Assembly: GCA_018697195.1 (NCBI GenBank)
Contig: CM031858.1
Location: forward strand, 90,739,120 to 90,803,119
DNA from: Certhia americana
Taxonomy: Eukaryota > Chordata > Aves > Passeriformes > Certhiidae
Length of the DNA: 64,000 nt
Direction: 5' to 3'
Made by a program: the position numbers and the translations under genes. Shown here one piece after another: positions 39,831 through 53,399 of this stretch. The notes beneath the pieces were generated by a model. It was not told where the DNA came from. It did no database searches and was given only the letters and a program-made list of their open reading frames with translations. How positions within the stretch are numbered: the stretch's first letter is position 1; every line of letters starts with the position of its first letter.

Positions 39831-42800
39831 CTCTGCCTAGCACTGCTTTTCTGTAGTAAAAAGGAGAGACTGAAGCAGGATAGCTTTTCAAAAACACTCT
39901 TTGAAACACCAGAATGACAAATACCTCTTTCTTTTGCATGCCACAAGAAGAGGTTAGGCTTAGCCTCCAGTGGTTAAAATTATTTAGACAAGAGACCAGC
40001 AGCAGCGTGTGTAATGCTGACTTTGGTATTTGGGATGTTACTGACTACCTGCTAATTTGACTGTGTTGTAACTCAGTGCAAAGTCTCTCTCCAGAGCAGT
40101 ATGTAAGGCTGGTAAATAAAATTCTGAAGAGAAAATTATTTGGCATTATTCACCTTCTCCTATAGAGGCTTCACTGAGTCATTCTTGGATGTGTGTCACC
40201 TGCAGTTTAGGGGCTGACTTCCAAACAGTAACAACAATGCACTGTGATTTCCAGGGTTTTACTATGTTGGAACTGACATACAAACATGTGCTGCCCTAGC
40301 AACTAAGGAAAGCACCACGTTTCACACTGCCAGCTACACTGTGAATAAACCAGTGCTCCAACACTAATTGTTAAGATCTCCATCTGTGTAAAGTTTCAGG
40401 CTTAATTTCTGTGAATACATTTTCATATCTTCACAGTATAACACAACTATGAAGAAATAAAGGTCAGCAGTAAGAAACAGAGCTCAGGAAAACCTTAATC
40501 TACAATGCTGTTGTCAGGTTTCATCAGATCAGAGAGGGCAGCCCATGTTGCAATAGCTCAGCCTCATCACTTCAGTGATGTGAGAGGATCTGAAGACAGG
40601 GGACAGTGGATAGATATCCCAGACTCTGCTTTGCAATTCCAGTCTCTAGAATTAAACTGGTGAATGAGGTAAAGAAAGAAAGATTAGTCCTGTGAGCTTA
40701 AAACAAGAAACTTTTTCCTCAGCTTCATGACTCCAGAATTTTTCCCGGGTATGGCTACAGGAATCCTTGCAACACTATACAGAAAAAAGCAATGTCAAAT
40801 GTGGAAAGCTATCATTATGACTAACTCCCATTGTTGTTCTAAAATCTGACATCTCTATGTCAAAGCAATTCCTAATTTTGAGCCACATTTGGAGTAAAAG
40901 TCAGGTATACTTACACAGTTTTTGAACTTGCAGTGCTGTAAGTTCAATCAGAGCACTGTATAATTTCCACAATAATTTTTGACAGAGTTCAGCATTGATC
41001 TATTACTTGCTATTCTACTGCGTGTAACCCTCACAGTGATTCAATACTGTATCCAAGAAAAGTCAGAGAAATCACTCTGAGGTTTAGTACACCTTTCAGT
41101 GCACATTTTAGTAGTATGTTTTGACTAAAATTTTCAGTGCCGTCACAGAGACAAACCTGATGTATGGGCAGACAATACTTTTCAAGTTTTGCAACCAGAT
41201 TATTGTGATATGTGACACATATTTTCTTGGGAGGGAGGTGCAAAAAATGAATCTAAATCTTCACAAAATTCTATAGATCCTTAAAAATCGATTAGTTGTC
41301 AAAGAAGTCAAAGTATTTCATTTAAGAGTCAATTGGCACCTTGATATCAAATAGATATACTGCCAGGATGTGTTCCTTTAGGCAAAATGATTATCAATCT
41401 TCCTTAGTTGACAGTAATTTAATAATAATACCAACAAGAAATATTAATTTCTAACAATACTATAAATACATTGAAAATTTCTTGTCAACCCTTGCCTAGA
41501 AAGCCATAAATGAAACTTCCTACAGATTAGCTGAAATACAGCTCTTAAGCCATTACTTTTCTCTGAAAAATGCAAATGGATGAAAAAGCATTGACTTAGC
41601 AAATTTTCTTTATTTTAATCATTATTCAATAGTTTATGCTGACTTAAATCCTTACAATAACTTTGGGTTTTCAAAGTATTATTCATAGTATTTATAGTAT
41701 CTATATTTGATACACACAAAAGCAAATACCTACTTCTCACCTTCTATGATGAGAATAGTTCTTTCTGTCCCACACTAACTAAAGGGATTCTGTATTATAA
41801 AATAGTTTAAATTTTAAATATGAAAAGGGAACAAAAAGGCAACAGAATATGTGTCTTGATGATGTCCTGGCCTACTAATTTTCTAGTTTCTCAAACTACT
41901 ATTTATTCCCTAGTTTCTTAAAAAAATTAACATGTACAGGAAGGGTCAGACTAAAATACCAAGTAAGTGGGTTATTTTAATTGTAAAGCTTTTAACAGAT
42001 GAAACCAAATCTGTATGCAAGTTCATTACAGTATGAGAAAACAGAAAAAAAACAGCAATGAAAACTGGTATTAACAAACCATTCTTTTGAATTCTAACTT
42101 GATCTATCAACAATATTTCCCTCATTATATGAAAAAGAACAACGCAATATTTCATATCTCAGTATATTCTAAATTTGCAGGGAAGGGGAGAAAAGCTCAA
42201 AAACCTTAGGCAACAAACAGCCTTAAGCAAAAAATAAAACCCCCGCCACTCTCTTGCTTGAATGGCCCTTTCCTTGAATGGAAAAATCTGTGAATAAACA
42301 TTTTTTGCTTGTATTATACACAGTATTTCCTTCCTTCCCTATTTCAATTTTCATTACATACTTTTGACTGAAGGCAATAACAATGATACCAGGAAAAGAA
42401 ACACATGTCAAAGGACATCTAGATAGCAACCTCTCAGTGGTTGAAATCCTTCAAACAGAGTGTAACTTGCAAATGTAACTAGTACCATACCATAAGGCAA
42501 GCTAGCTCAAGCTATCAGTTGAACTAAAGATATTTGGTATCTGTTGAAAATTTCTGTGGCCAGAATTTCATCTTCAATGAAGAAATATTTTTGACAGGAC
42601 ATCATTGCATATTGAGTTATTCTAACTGCTGAAACACTTAGTTGGAAACACTTAATGAAATGGTTTTAGGCATTAAATATGTACTTTTCCTATAATTCAA
42701 TTATTAATAAGAATGGAAATATATGCAATAAGATGAAAGAAATTAGCGTAAGGGAAACATAAGTAAAGTTGTAACAATAGTTGTTGCAAAATAGTTACAT

Positions 42801-43153
42801 AGAAAACAGATCATATGCTTTCAGTAATTAGCAGGTATCAAAATTAGAAAAAACAAGACAATCAGCAGGTCAGGACAATTCTGGATGGAAGCTAATTCAC
42901 CAGGGATGACTTCAGGAAGTAACTAACATATCTGTATAAAGGAGATAATTAAAATCCACTTTTAGGGCTCAGGTAAAGACTTAAACATAGTCTATATGTA
43001 CATTCAGTGCAAGGAATAAATAAGCATTGCAGAGCTAGCATCGAAAATCTGTCATCACAAATTTCCTTCTTCCTTTTCTATCTTAGGTCAGCCTACCATT
43101 TCCAAAACTATCTTAAAGCATTAGCCTTTTCCTACTTCCCCCTTTTTTCCCTG

Positions 43154-43201
43154 TTTTTTTTTTTTTTTTTTTTTTCGGTTGGTTGGTTGGTTGGGTTTTT
43201 T
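43154..43201. repeat. Poly(T) run followed by (GGTT)n
   Basis: Twenty-two T residues at 43154-43175 are followed by C and four GGTT units, then GGG and another T run. It is low-complexity sequence; the hydrophobic Phe-rich peptide it would encode is an artefact. Confidence 0.95.
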
Positions 43202-46200
43202 TCATGTTAATTTTTCTAGCTACTTCCTATTCTTACCTACTATGCACTAAGTTCTCCTCCAGTACATAAATTTCTACAGTGCAGTTGAGTAGAGGATAGA
43301 ATATATGGGATGAAATAGGATGTTTTCAGTCTGTGCGACGTTAGGTTTTAATGTTGACTGTCTGAAGTTGTTTTGTCAGTCCAAAACCAAGAAAACATCA
43401 TCAAAACAGTAATCTTCCTGACTGGAATAGGTCCTTAGAAAAAGTTTAATGTAAGTAAGTTTGAATTATCCCAGTCAGGGCTAAACAGCAACACTTAACA
43501 TATATCAATGTAAAATTGATTTACTCCATTTTGTTCACAAACTGCCTTTTCCAGAGTCAGTACTAGACCAATTCCAAGTCATTTTGTGCAGCAGCTTAAG
43601 ATGTTAGTACCCCCTCAGCCTGTTCTTCCCCAGCAACAAAGCCAGCTAAAGGGCAAAGCTGACCAAGTAAATTTGGCTGCTTAGCATCAACCTAGCATCA
43701 CTGGTGATTTAAGCACTGAGATTTCCTGCTGATGCAGCTGAGCTGCAGAAGACATGTTACCATTTTGTTTTCCCCATTTTTTCCCCTCAAAATTTATGCC
43801 TATAAATTCATAACAGATCTTCCTTCAAGTTAACCTTGAAGTTAAAAAAATGATCTTCGAGAAGAAATTTCCAGACTGCACAGCATTCTTTGTAAAGAGC
43901 ATATCTACTGACTTTCAATATTATATCAGCACTTTGAAGTCAGTTGGATGATTCTCACAAAAGGTCAAATGAAAAAATGAGAGACTTACCAGGAATTATT
44001 TTAGGTATTTATGCACCATTAAACAGGCTACCATCACCTGCTTTCCAAGACATCATTTAGCTCTTGGGATTGCACAGGGTACATTAGTGATAGTGAATGG
44101 GAAAACACAAGTTGTTTCTATCTTGGGATTTATCTCTGCTTAATTCAACTTTTTTTTGCTCTTCAGACAAAGTGATAACTTCAAGGAAAATGACCAGAGC
44201 TTTTTGGAGCACAGTGATGCCATCTCAAAAAATCATCTATCAGACCTTGGCATGTCTTCTCTTCTGTATTCTCTCCTGAATTCAGCAGGAGGCTTCCAAT
44301 ATGACAACTGATCTACTAGACTTCCTACTAAACAAGCCAGAGCTTTATCTTGGATAAGCCACTTTAAAGGTAGCTGTGAGGAGCCTGCCAGCCATTGAGC
44401 TGCATGCAGATGAAAGTGAATAATGCAACATGCAGCATGCAGCAATATTCTGCCAGTACTGATCCCATCTACACAACAAATACTCATCATGTGCACATAG
44501 ACGGCAACTGAATCAATTATAATCTTTCAAGAAGGGTAAAAACAAAGACCTATGTTTTCAAAGCAAATGTCACCAAAACAGTTAAAAAAAGACAAAAGCC
44601 AGATAAAAATATGAATAGAAAATATCTCGTGATTGCTCTTCTCACTGTAAACTGCATGGTGAGGGTTTTTTCTCCTGTTTGAAGGGTCAGAATAAAAAGT
44701 CTGAAGTAAAAATCATGTTTAAGTCTTCATTTTTGAAAGGATCTACTCTTGGAAAGAAAAAAAGCTGATAATATTTTAACATGTAGGGATCAAACTAACA
44801 GTGCCACTCACTATCAGAAAGTAAAGTACATTTGAAGCATGTTATTTTCAAACTTTCTTGCCCTAAAGAATAACAAGGTTTCTAGTGTAGCTAGGGAAAG
44901 TAAATACACAATAATAAAACCACAGAAATTTCAGATGACTTCCTTCTGGTGGGCAAAAATAACCCACTTGCCAACATTTACTGCTTTAGCCTTATTTCTG
45001 AAAGGAAGTCCCTTCAACACAGAGCAGTAGTACAGCTTCTACCACTTAAATATGTTTGATAATTGAGACACAGAATGCACATGTAAAGTGTGTAATTAAT
45101 CTGCACTCTCAGAGAAGAAAACATAGTTACAGAATTAACAAACCTCTAAGATCTACCAAATTAAAACAAGGAGATACATCTTGAGTCTCACAATCTTTTT
45201 TATTATGTAGTATATTGAGTGGTGTTGCAAACTGTTTATAATGAAGACAAAACCAAACTATGTTTTTCCTCAACCTTTCATTCTCACTTACCTATATTGA
45301 TTAAAAAAAGCAAGTAGGCATATGCCAAAACATAAATTAAATAATCAACTCCATTCACACCTTCTATTTATTCCCTTCTCCCAAAGCAGATTCTGTGGCA
45401 GCAGAGTAGATCCACCTTTGACTCATGGAAGGAAATAAAAGATCCTCCTCCTGAGGGAACCCAGACAACATCCAGGTTGGTGTTTATTTGAAGATCTTGG
45501 GACCCACCAAGGTCATGCCCATCTTAGACTGAAGGAACATGTACTGTAGTCATCTTTGAATAGTGCTAGTTGCTAATTTTATCCATTGTGGAACAGAATT
45601 AGTTTCTCAAGTCAAGTTGATGTTTGACTGTCCTATTTATAGGCAGACAAGAACAATTACGTAATTTTAATCTAAATAAAAGACATCAAAATATATATGT
45701 TGTGTTCTTTTGTTATTGCCATCATTGTGCATAATGTTTATTAATAAGACAGGGAAAGTATGAATGTTCTTTTCACAATTTAGTACAAGGCTGAACAAAA
45801 TCATGTTGTAGTACCATGCTTAGTTGTACTTAGTTGTTGCTCATTGGTGAAATGTTGCACTGCTGTGAGAAGAAAAAAGAAGTTGGACAAGTTCAAACTA
45901 TTTTCCACTGAACACCACCTTCCTTTCCAATGGCAATTTCAAGATGTCCAGATACGTCTATGAAAAAATCACACAAAAGATTGAAAGAGTTCTTTTCCTC
46001 AGTTTCAGTGGCATTTCTGGAGACCACCAGATAAGATATGGTTGTGAATCTCACAATATGAAAGTAAAAAAGTAAGTCATAAAGAAGACTAGAGCAGAAG
46101 TGCATTTTGAAAAAATGCCTTTCATTATGCTGCTTTCCTCTGATCCTCATTATATTTCCCTACACCTTAACAAGAGTCACAAAAAGTAAAGAAGTAATAC

Positions 46201-46828
46201 AAAGTCATGATGAGGAAGTCGAGGGAGATGAGTGAATTTTTCTGTTCACAACTGCAAAGAACAGCAGGCTTTCCTCCCTCTTCAGTGCCTCTCTGGAATG
46301 GAAAAATCTGTCTCTAATTTTCCACTTACCTTCAGTGGTAGATTAGAAAACATTCCCAAGTGGAATTGTAAATCTTTGACCACACTCCTTAAGAAAGCGA
46401 AGACTTTTGGTTCCTTTCAAAAATGAGTTACCCAAGTTTATAGTGAAGAGAATTGATTTTGTCACATTCTAGTATGTGCTAAATCTAAGGTATTTAAAGA
46501 TTGTGTAAGAGGAATTAGCAAATTTCAATATAATGATGAGCATGAGTTCTTAAATGAATCAAATGCACAGCTTCATGAAACAATTTTGTAGGCTATAGCT
46601 TGCTAGCACTGCCAAAAGGCTGCTTCTTTTCTCAGAGGCATCACACACCCTCATATGCTCCCCTTTCAGCAGAAAATTATAAGATTTTCTTGCACATAAG
46701 GAAGGGTCACTGTGCAATTTCCTTTTACTATAATTTGAAGTACCGCAAATATAATTTCTCATCATACTCTAGGGAACATAACAGTTTTGGCAAAATGCAA
46801 AGAAAAGGTAGAGTTGAAAAAGAAAGTG

Positions 46829-46846
46829 AAAAAAAAAAAAAAAAAA
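46829..46846. repeat. Poly(A) run
   Basis: Eighteen consecutive A residues within a purine-rich stretch (about 46795-46846). No retroposed gene body is recognised to its left, so it is listed only as low-complexity sequence. Confidence 0.9.
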
Positions 46847-49800
46847 CCCACATTAATTTCTGCATAACATTTTAGTGTTTTGTCCTAGAAAGTCAGTAAC
46901 TATCACCAGGCTAACTTGAGATATTTGGATTTTATTAAAAGAAACAAAGTTGTGCAAATATATGCCTAGAGAATATTTTGAGTCAAAATGCTTTGACATT
47001 CTTCCAAAACCTAAATATTTAACTTTGGGATCATACCTTCCATACATCAAATTTTCTTTGCTTGTCTGCTGAAGCATGAGAATTAAAATTTTAAATATCG
47101 AGTTAGCACTATGCATAGAATTTAATAATACTGATTCATTAGAAGGCTAGCTTCTTAACAAACTTAAATCTGTTATCTATTTTTGAGTGTCTTTCCTGAA
47201 ATACCTAAATACTGTGCATCAAAGCACTTTAGAAACAATCAGAGGTTGTTCATTGTAAATTATTTCCAAATATTTACTCAAGAGTCAGCTAGTTATCCTA
47301 GGATGCTGCAACTCCTGATTTTTAGTGAGAATATCACTTCAGTGGATATAACGATCAGAATTCTCCTGGCTATGCTGAGTTTGCTGTCCAGCATAAACTT
47401 CATTTTCAAAAGGTTAAAACAAAGAGAAGATACTATCCAGCAAACATGGCCAAGTATGAAACTGGAGGACAGGCTGTCCTGTTCATATTTCTTGTGCTTC
47501 TTAAAGGAACATGGACTGTTATGTAACAAAGTCAGATATTTGTGGATACATGTTGGTAATTTTGTGTCTTTTGAACACATAAGAAAGCTTTAGAAAATGC
47601 TGGTGTAGCTCATCCTGTTTAAGACAGGTAAATGCTGTCTGTTAGTCAGGCATCCAATGGTTCTGAATGCCTTTTCTCAGCAGCCATGTTTATTAAAGTT
47701 ACTTGTCTGACACTTTTGTTGTGGAGCTGTGAAATAGCTTTGGTTTCTTAGGGTCGCAGAACTGTTTCTGGAAAAAATCATCTTGCATTTTTCCACAATG
47801 TACACTACATAAAAAGAACAAAAATGTGATCTGTCTCAGATTCGTAGGGAGAGCTATTCCCTCCTAATATGTCTTGGTGTCTCCGAAGTTAAAATTGGGA
47901 ACACACTGCAACTCCACCCCTGTTTATTGTGAATGTATTGTTAAGAGGATCAGGGAAACCAAAATGGTTATTGCATAGTTAGGTTTGAATATGAAGAAAT
48001 GCACCAAGAAACTAAAACAAAGCATGTCACAGAATAAACTCCTCTGGTATCATCATCATCAGTAGCAGGTAAGCAAACAGACAACTTCCTTGCTTTATGA
48101 TCCTCTAAATCCATGCCTATTTTGCACACATTCCCAGAGTAGGAATGATGTTCATTATACATATCTTTTTGCTTTGTAATGGTGCTGAAGGCATCTACAA
48201 TGATTAAATTGTCTGTCATACCTGCCAACATTTGCTTAAAAATAATCAATGAAGTGGGTTTCTGGCATAGTTAGGCAATAATCTTGCCTGTTAATATGTA
48301 AGACCTTTCAGGCACCACAAGTTTTTCTGCTTTGCAGGGCTTTGCATCATTGATCCTTACATATAGCAAGCAGGATAACCAGCAAGAATTTTAACGGTTC
48401 CATCCAAAATGGTTCTGTCCAGAAACCTCAATCTGTGGAGGAAGGCTGAAGTGCAAATGACACATATTACCTTTATTTGTAATTTGTTTTGTTTGCTGCA
48501 TCTCCTGCCAGGAATACTGGTCAGATTACCTCAGGGCTCTCCTTGCTCAATAATTTGTACAGTAGTTTGACCACTTTTGGTAGACCTTTAGACCTTGTTC
48601 ATAACATTCAATCTTTCAAATGGAACCCAAAAGTTTGCAAAAACATGCTTCAGAGTTGTATTTTAAATGAACATAATACTACTATGAGCCTGTATTTGGG
48701 AACTGAGAGCAAAGCCAACAATAATGACAAAGACCCTCACAGTAATATGATGCAAATATTTTTCTTGATGCAATCACATATAACCTCTAGATCTGAGAAT
48801 TATGTTCCATTTCCGTTACTCCTGCTTTACATCTTTGTATGGGGCAGTTAGTCAATGGTCTATAAACTATTAAAATGATAGATAGTCAAACATTTGGGAA
48901 ATAGATAGCACCTTACAGTGAAGATGACTGATTTTTCTGCAAGCTTTCAGAAGTTCCCAAGTCCTTTTGGACCTAAATGGACTCTTTAATTGGTGGAAGT
49001 ATGTTATTAAGATTCCAAACTTCGTTTTTTGCATCCTTCTTGCCTCAGATTAATGTGGGACAAGAGGAGCACTGTCTATAGTATCCAAGATGCATTTGCC
49101 CCTCAACCCACCTCAATCGATACATTAACATCCTCTGTTGTGTTCTCTTTCTTTCCTAAAAATCTTGTCTGTGAGCCTTTTTCTTTTTTTTTGGCTGTGA
49201 CTGAGCTTTGCAAAAAATATTTTATCCGGCTGTGTTTCAGGGTGAGAGCACCTGTTACACCCTGCCCACAAATGCGTTGTACAGAGTGTTGCAAAAGAGA
49301 AGAGTGGGGAAGGGCACTATACACCTCAGGATGGGCAGCTGTTTCATCTCCAAAGAGAAAAATCAGTGTTTTGAAATCCTTTCCTGAAGTGAGAAACCCT
49401 TTGTTCTGGATACAGGAAAGAAAGCAGTGGTGGTGCACAAGCCATGCCTCACTCACAGGCTACTCTCCCCTCCAAAGGCTCCCTCTGCAATGCTCTGTGT
49501 ATCTGACTGTGGTCACAATCTCTCCTCGCCTGCTCCAGAGAAAATAATACACTGTTTACTTATGAGATTTTATGGTCTTATGTGACACAGACAGTTTTAG
49601 AAATGCAGGATAAAATACTCAGAGCTTCCTTTTCATATTTCCTTCCTTTGCAACATGTTTTCTTTAGTAACAAGCAGAGTACAGAAGGGTGGCAGATCAG
49701 ATAGGAGAGCCAGGTGATCCCCTGGCTGATGAGGGGGTTTGGGTTGTCATTTCAGGCACCAGTGAGTGGCTGAAAGCCTGGCATTTCAGAAAGAAGCCTG

Positions 49801-50479
49801 ACTCTTATTTTCTTTCCTTGTATTTGAAGGAACTTCACAGTATTTGACAGGTCTTAAAACTGTGCATATCTGCTGCCATGTAAGAAGCTTGCCTCTAATT
49901 TAGAAAGGAACAGTAGATAAATTTTACCTCAGTAGGGCTTACTAAAAGTCTTTCTTAAATCAACAACTATGCTGTGTAGTTAGAACTATATGCATGCAGA
50001 GCAATTTTAGTTTTTTTGACATCTTCACAAAGCCAGTGGTGGATACCCATTTTCAGACTCTGAGAATGATTACATGATATCTTGGCAGGCCAAGATGACA
50101 GTATGCAGCTGGTAAGCTGTTTCTAGCTGTCATAATAGGTAGTGTTTGAAAAGGAAAAAACAAAGGCTTACTTTAATGAGGCCTACAGCAGCAGAAAACT
50201 GAAGTTATAAACACATTTGCTGTTATTTTGAAATTTCCAGTGAACTTTTTTCTTACTTCACATTCCTTTTTTAAACACATTTTGCTGTCTGCCTTTATAA
50301 CTCCAACCACTGCTGTGTGCCGTCTTGTGTAAAACTTGCTCAGAGAGATTTAAGGGTTATTTTTTGTTTGTTTGTTTTTGGGGTGTTCTTTTTTATCTTT
50401 ATCCCATGTCTCCTTTGAATTTTTCCCTGAAGAAAGAAACTGTTTCCTCTAAATACAACCGTTTGGTTGAGTGTAAAAG

Positions 50480-51010
50480 TGTTAATTGGCGCATTTATTT
50501 ACTCTGCCGAAATAAATTCCACAGTGATTCTACACAGAGCTTCAGCAAATCCAGTATTTTTTCTTCTGAAAGCCTATGCAGGTGGCGTCAGTACTGGATA
50601 TTCTGTTTACAAATCATTAATGAAGTGATTGTGGCTTTTTTCATTTGCTCACACTTTTGAACTGCTCAGAGCGACACATTCCTAAATAGGGAACACAAGA
50701 GTAGAGAGAAGCACACAATAGCCTTATTATGGGGGCCACACAAACACTGGTAGTGCTGAGGGTTTATATTAACCCAATCAATTAAAGATGTACGGAAAGA
50801 GTTCAGCTAGTAGGGGACTGGGAAAAAACGGTACACAGCAATGAGTTGCTAGGCATGCTAATCTGGACTCTGAAATTTTTGCTTAGCGCTATATCTGAGC
50901 TTTCTTCCTGCACAATAAAAGGTCCCTTTCAAAGCTGAGAGTCCTTAGCAGTGCAACCATTGGAAGTCACTGCATTCTCTGAATGAAATAAATGCCTCGC
51001 TTTAATTTCT
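50480..51010. promoter_or_regulatory. Candidate conserved noncoding element
   Basis: The stretch is non-repetitive, with several CpGs and few long A/T runs. It contains TGTTTACA (50604-50611), a forkhead-type core, two bases before the perfect palindrome TCATTAATGA (50614-50623), a paired homeodomain-type site. A minus-strand frame of about 118 codons lies to its right (51115-51471) and is unrecognised. An enhancer role is inference from site clustering alone. Confidence 0.3.
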
Positions 51011-52495
51011 ATAAGGCTTGTGTAAATTTCCTTCAGCACTAAACCATTAGAATTCCAAAGGAAAAATGCATATATTAGGCTATACTGTATCCCTATTGTG
51101 CACTAAACATCAACTCATGCTACTGATATGGAGTTTAAAAGCTTAAATAAAGTGCGGAGCTCCTGCTGGGCAAACAAGCTGAACTGGCCCAATGAAGTAA
51201 CCTTTTTGTTAAGAATTCTCATTTGAATAAACAGCATGGTAGAACTGCTGAATGCAGATGGCTTAAGTGTTTGGGTTCTTCTAGAAGAAATAAGTCTTAG
51301 TAGTTTTACACTTTCATGAACTAAATCATATTTTATGAAGGGCAAGTGCCCCAATTTCTCACAGACTGTATGGCACAAATGAAAAGAGCTTGTAGCTAAC
51401 TGGTTCATTTTGAAGGCTGCACCAAGACAAAACAAATATACAGATTTTATTCTGTAATTCTCCCGTTGCATGTTTGTCTATGCAAATATACGTACAGACA
51501 CTTAGGTACAGAAAGACGTAGCTCTAAAGCCATCTAAATTCTCCAAGGAGTAAATTAAATTCTTGTGCTCAGCTTTGGCATTATTTTTGTGTTCTGCACT
51601 TATCTGTGATACTTTTTGAATTGGACGTAACATCAAGAGCTATCAAAGACTCAACACAGCACAAAGCCTGTTTTAACATAGATGCTTTACTTCAACTTTT
51701 ATTGCATTCTCTCTGACTTTCTAGGTAGATATTTTCCCTCCTAACAGCAGAATGGTAGCCCTGCTTTCTTCATTCTTCTCTGAAAGTGCACAGGTAATAG
51801 GCAATGCCACTGATCATGCAACTGGCTCTTAGGCCATCTTGAATGGAATATAACATCTGGGAGATACAAACACTAATTTGGGGTGCTAATTAATGGGATG
51901 ACATTGTGCAAATGGAATCGAGAGCTGACTGCCCTCAGCTGTCCAATAGATAATGCATCCTCTGCATCTTTTATAGGAGGTGAATAAGCTATTAACTGTT
52001 GCATGAAGCTTCAACCAGCTGTTTCTCCAAGCTTCTCCCCTGTACTGCAAGGACAGCTCTAACAGACAAATAGAGAAGATGGTAAACAACAAAAACTTCT
52101 GTCAAAAACCTATCTTTGAAAGGGTCTGTTGACTACAGGAAATGTCTTGTATAGAAAAAAAAAAAACAAACGTAATTGGCAAAAATTAGGGAAAAGAGAA
52201 GGAAAATTTTCAAGAGTCAATCAGTTAGAATCAAGAGTAATCTGACTACATTTACCTGAGAAAATACTTTCTAGTAATCAACATCTGTAAACCTAGGCAT
52301 TTTCATGTTGGAAAAGAAGAATGGGCACTGTGCACCAAAACTCTCTTTCCTCTAACTGTTTTGTTGTCATTTATTCCCATAAAAGTAACGTAAATTTCTA
52401 CCATGTTGTAACAGCACTAATTTTTATGTATTTGTTATTATTCTTTATTTTCTCATAGCACTTTTAAGAGTTCTGTAGGTCTGTGTATTTGAACT
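51011..52495. other. AT-rich noncoding DNA
   Basis: No gene or named repeat is recognised. It has an A run at 52155-52166 and unrecognised minus-strand frames at 51115-51471 and 51886-52092. Confidence 0.6.
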
Positions 52496-52843
52496 TGTCA
52501 TGGTTTAACCCCATCCAGTAACCAAGTAACCACAGACCCACTTACTCATTTCCCCACAAGTGGGATCAGAGAAAGAATCAGAAGGGTAAAAGTGAGAAAA
52601 ACTCATGGGTTGAGATAAAAACAATTAAGTAGGGAAGCAAAAACCACACATATGCACAGCAAAACAAAAAATACTTCCTATGGACAGACAGATGTCCGGC
52701 TATCTCAAGGAAATCAGGGCTTCATCATGTGCCACGTGACTTGGAAATGTCATCACTCCAAATGTCGCTCCTTCCTCCTTCTTTGTATACTGAGTGCAAC
52801 AACATTTGCTAGCGAATATCCCTTAGGTCAGTAGGGGTCAGTT
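52496..52843. mobile_element. Truncated avian ERV LTR (solo)
   Basis: It begins TGTCATGGTTTAACCCCATC and continues with landmarks of an LTR family I recall as abundant in songbirds and other neoavian genomes: AAGTGGGATCAGAGAAAGAA, CAGAAGGGTAAAAGTGAGAA, CTCATGGGTTGAGATAAA, a degenerate AAATCAGGGCTTCATCA, and TATCCCTTAGGTCAG..GGGGTCAG near the right end. The part of the LTR expected after the GGGGTCAG segment is missing, and there is no internal viral sequence, so it is a solo, one-sided truncated LTR. Transcriptional orientation is not assigned because I cannot place its TATA box and polyadenylation signal with confidence. Confidence 0.85.
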
Positions 52844-52893
52844 GGACACTTTCCACTAGAACAGGCTGCTCAAAGCCCCTCATCTGGCCTTGT
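52844..52893 (-). mobile_element. Small CR1 scrap abutting the LTR
   Basis: GGACACTTTCCACTAGAACA and GGCTGCTCAAAGCCCCTCAT, ending CTGGCCTTG, match the avian CR1 3' region read in reverse complement. Neither the CR1 tail nor the rest of the 3' region is present, so only about 50 bases remain between the truncated LTR and unrelated sequence. Confidence 0.8.
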
Positions 52894-53399
52894 TTACATC
52901 CCAAAGTATGGACTTCTGTTAGCACAACCAAAGCTCTTTATACCTTGCCAAAATGAGGTCTGTGTCTGGATTAAAGATGTCCCTCAACTAAAACAATATA
53001 AGAACATCTAAGAACAAAATGTGTGATTAATTAAAAGAGGTGTTTGTCTTTCAAATCTAGACACATAAATAGTTGGAAATAAGCCACATTAAACGGTATT
53101 GTGCATTACTGCAGATTAAAAACAGTTTACAGACCTTATTACTCATGGTAGAACACTTCACGTAGCAAATAAATTTAACCTAATGACATTTAGCCCAAAA
53201 AGCTCTCTTAATACCTCAACTTCCATCAACTTTATTTAAAAGTTGACATGAACTTAGAGAATTGCTCCTCACTGCTCCTCCCACTGCTCTCACTGCTCTG
53301 CTGCTGCCTGCATGGTCTGCTAATTGCTTGTAGGGAACAGCCTGTTCAAACTTCACATTGCTTGAGAGGGTCCACACCACTTGTTGGGTGAAGGAGTAC
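52894..53399. other. Spacer between repeat fragments
   Basis: No gene is recognised. About 53260-53310 is a short imperfect CTGCTC-rich run. Part of 53310-53399 may be diverged CR1 5' sequence continuous with the next feature, but I cannot show this. Confidence 0.5.

Larger units (their letters stand above)
39831..50479. other. Long AT-rich noncoding stretch
   Basis: No gene is recognised in over 10 kb. It holds a poly(T)/GGTT tract at 43154-43201 and a poly(A) run at 46829-46846 (both listed), and a small hairpin near 40568-40583 (CATCACT, TC, AGTGATG). Its longest frames are unrecognised: 47183-47593, which opens with TTG, and 49029-49547, whose first ATG is at residue 9. Confidence 0.6.

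Noticed and set aside
47183..47593. Plus frame of 136 codons as a gene
   Set aside because: It opens with TTG, the first internal ATG is about 40 codons in, and the translation resembles no family. An overlapping minus-strand frame of similar length shows that this is chance openness.
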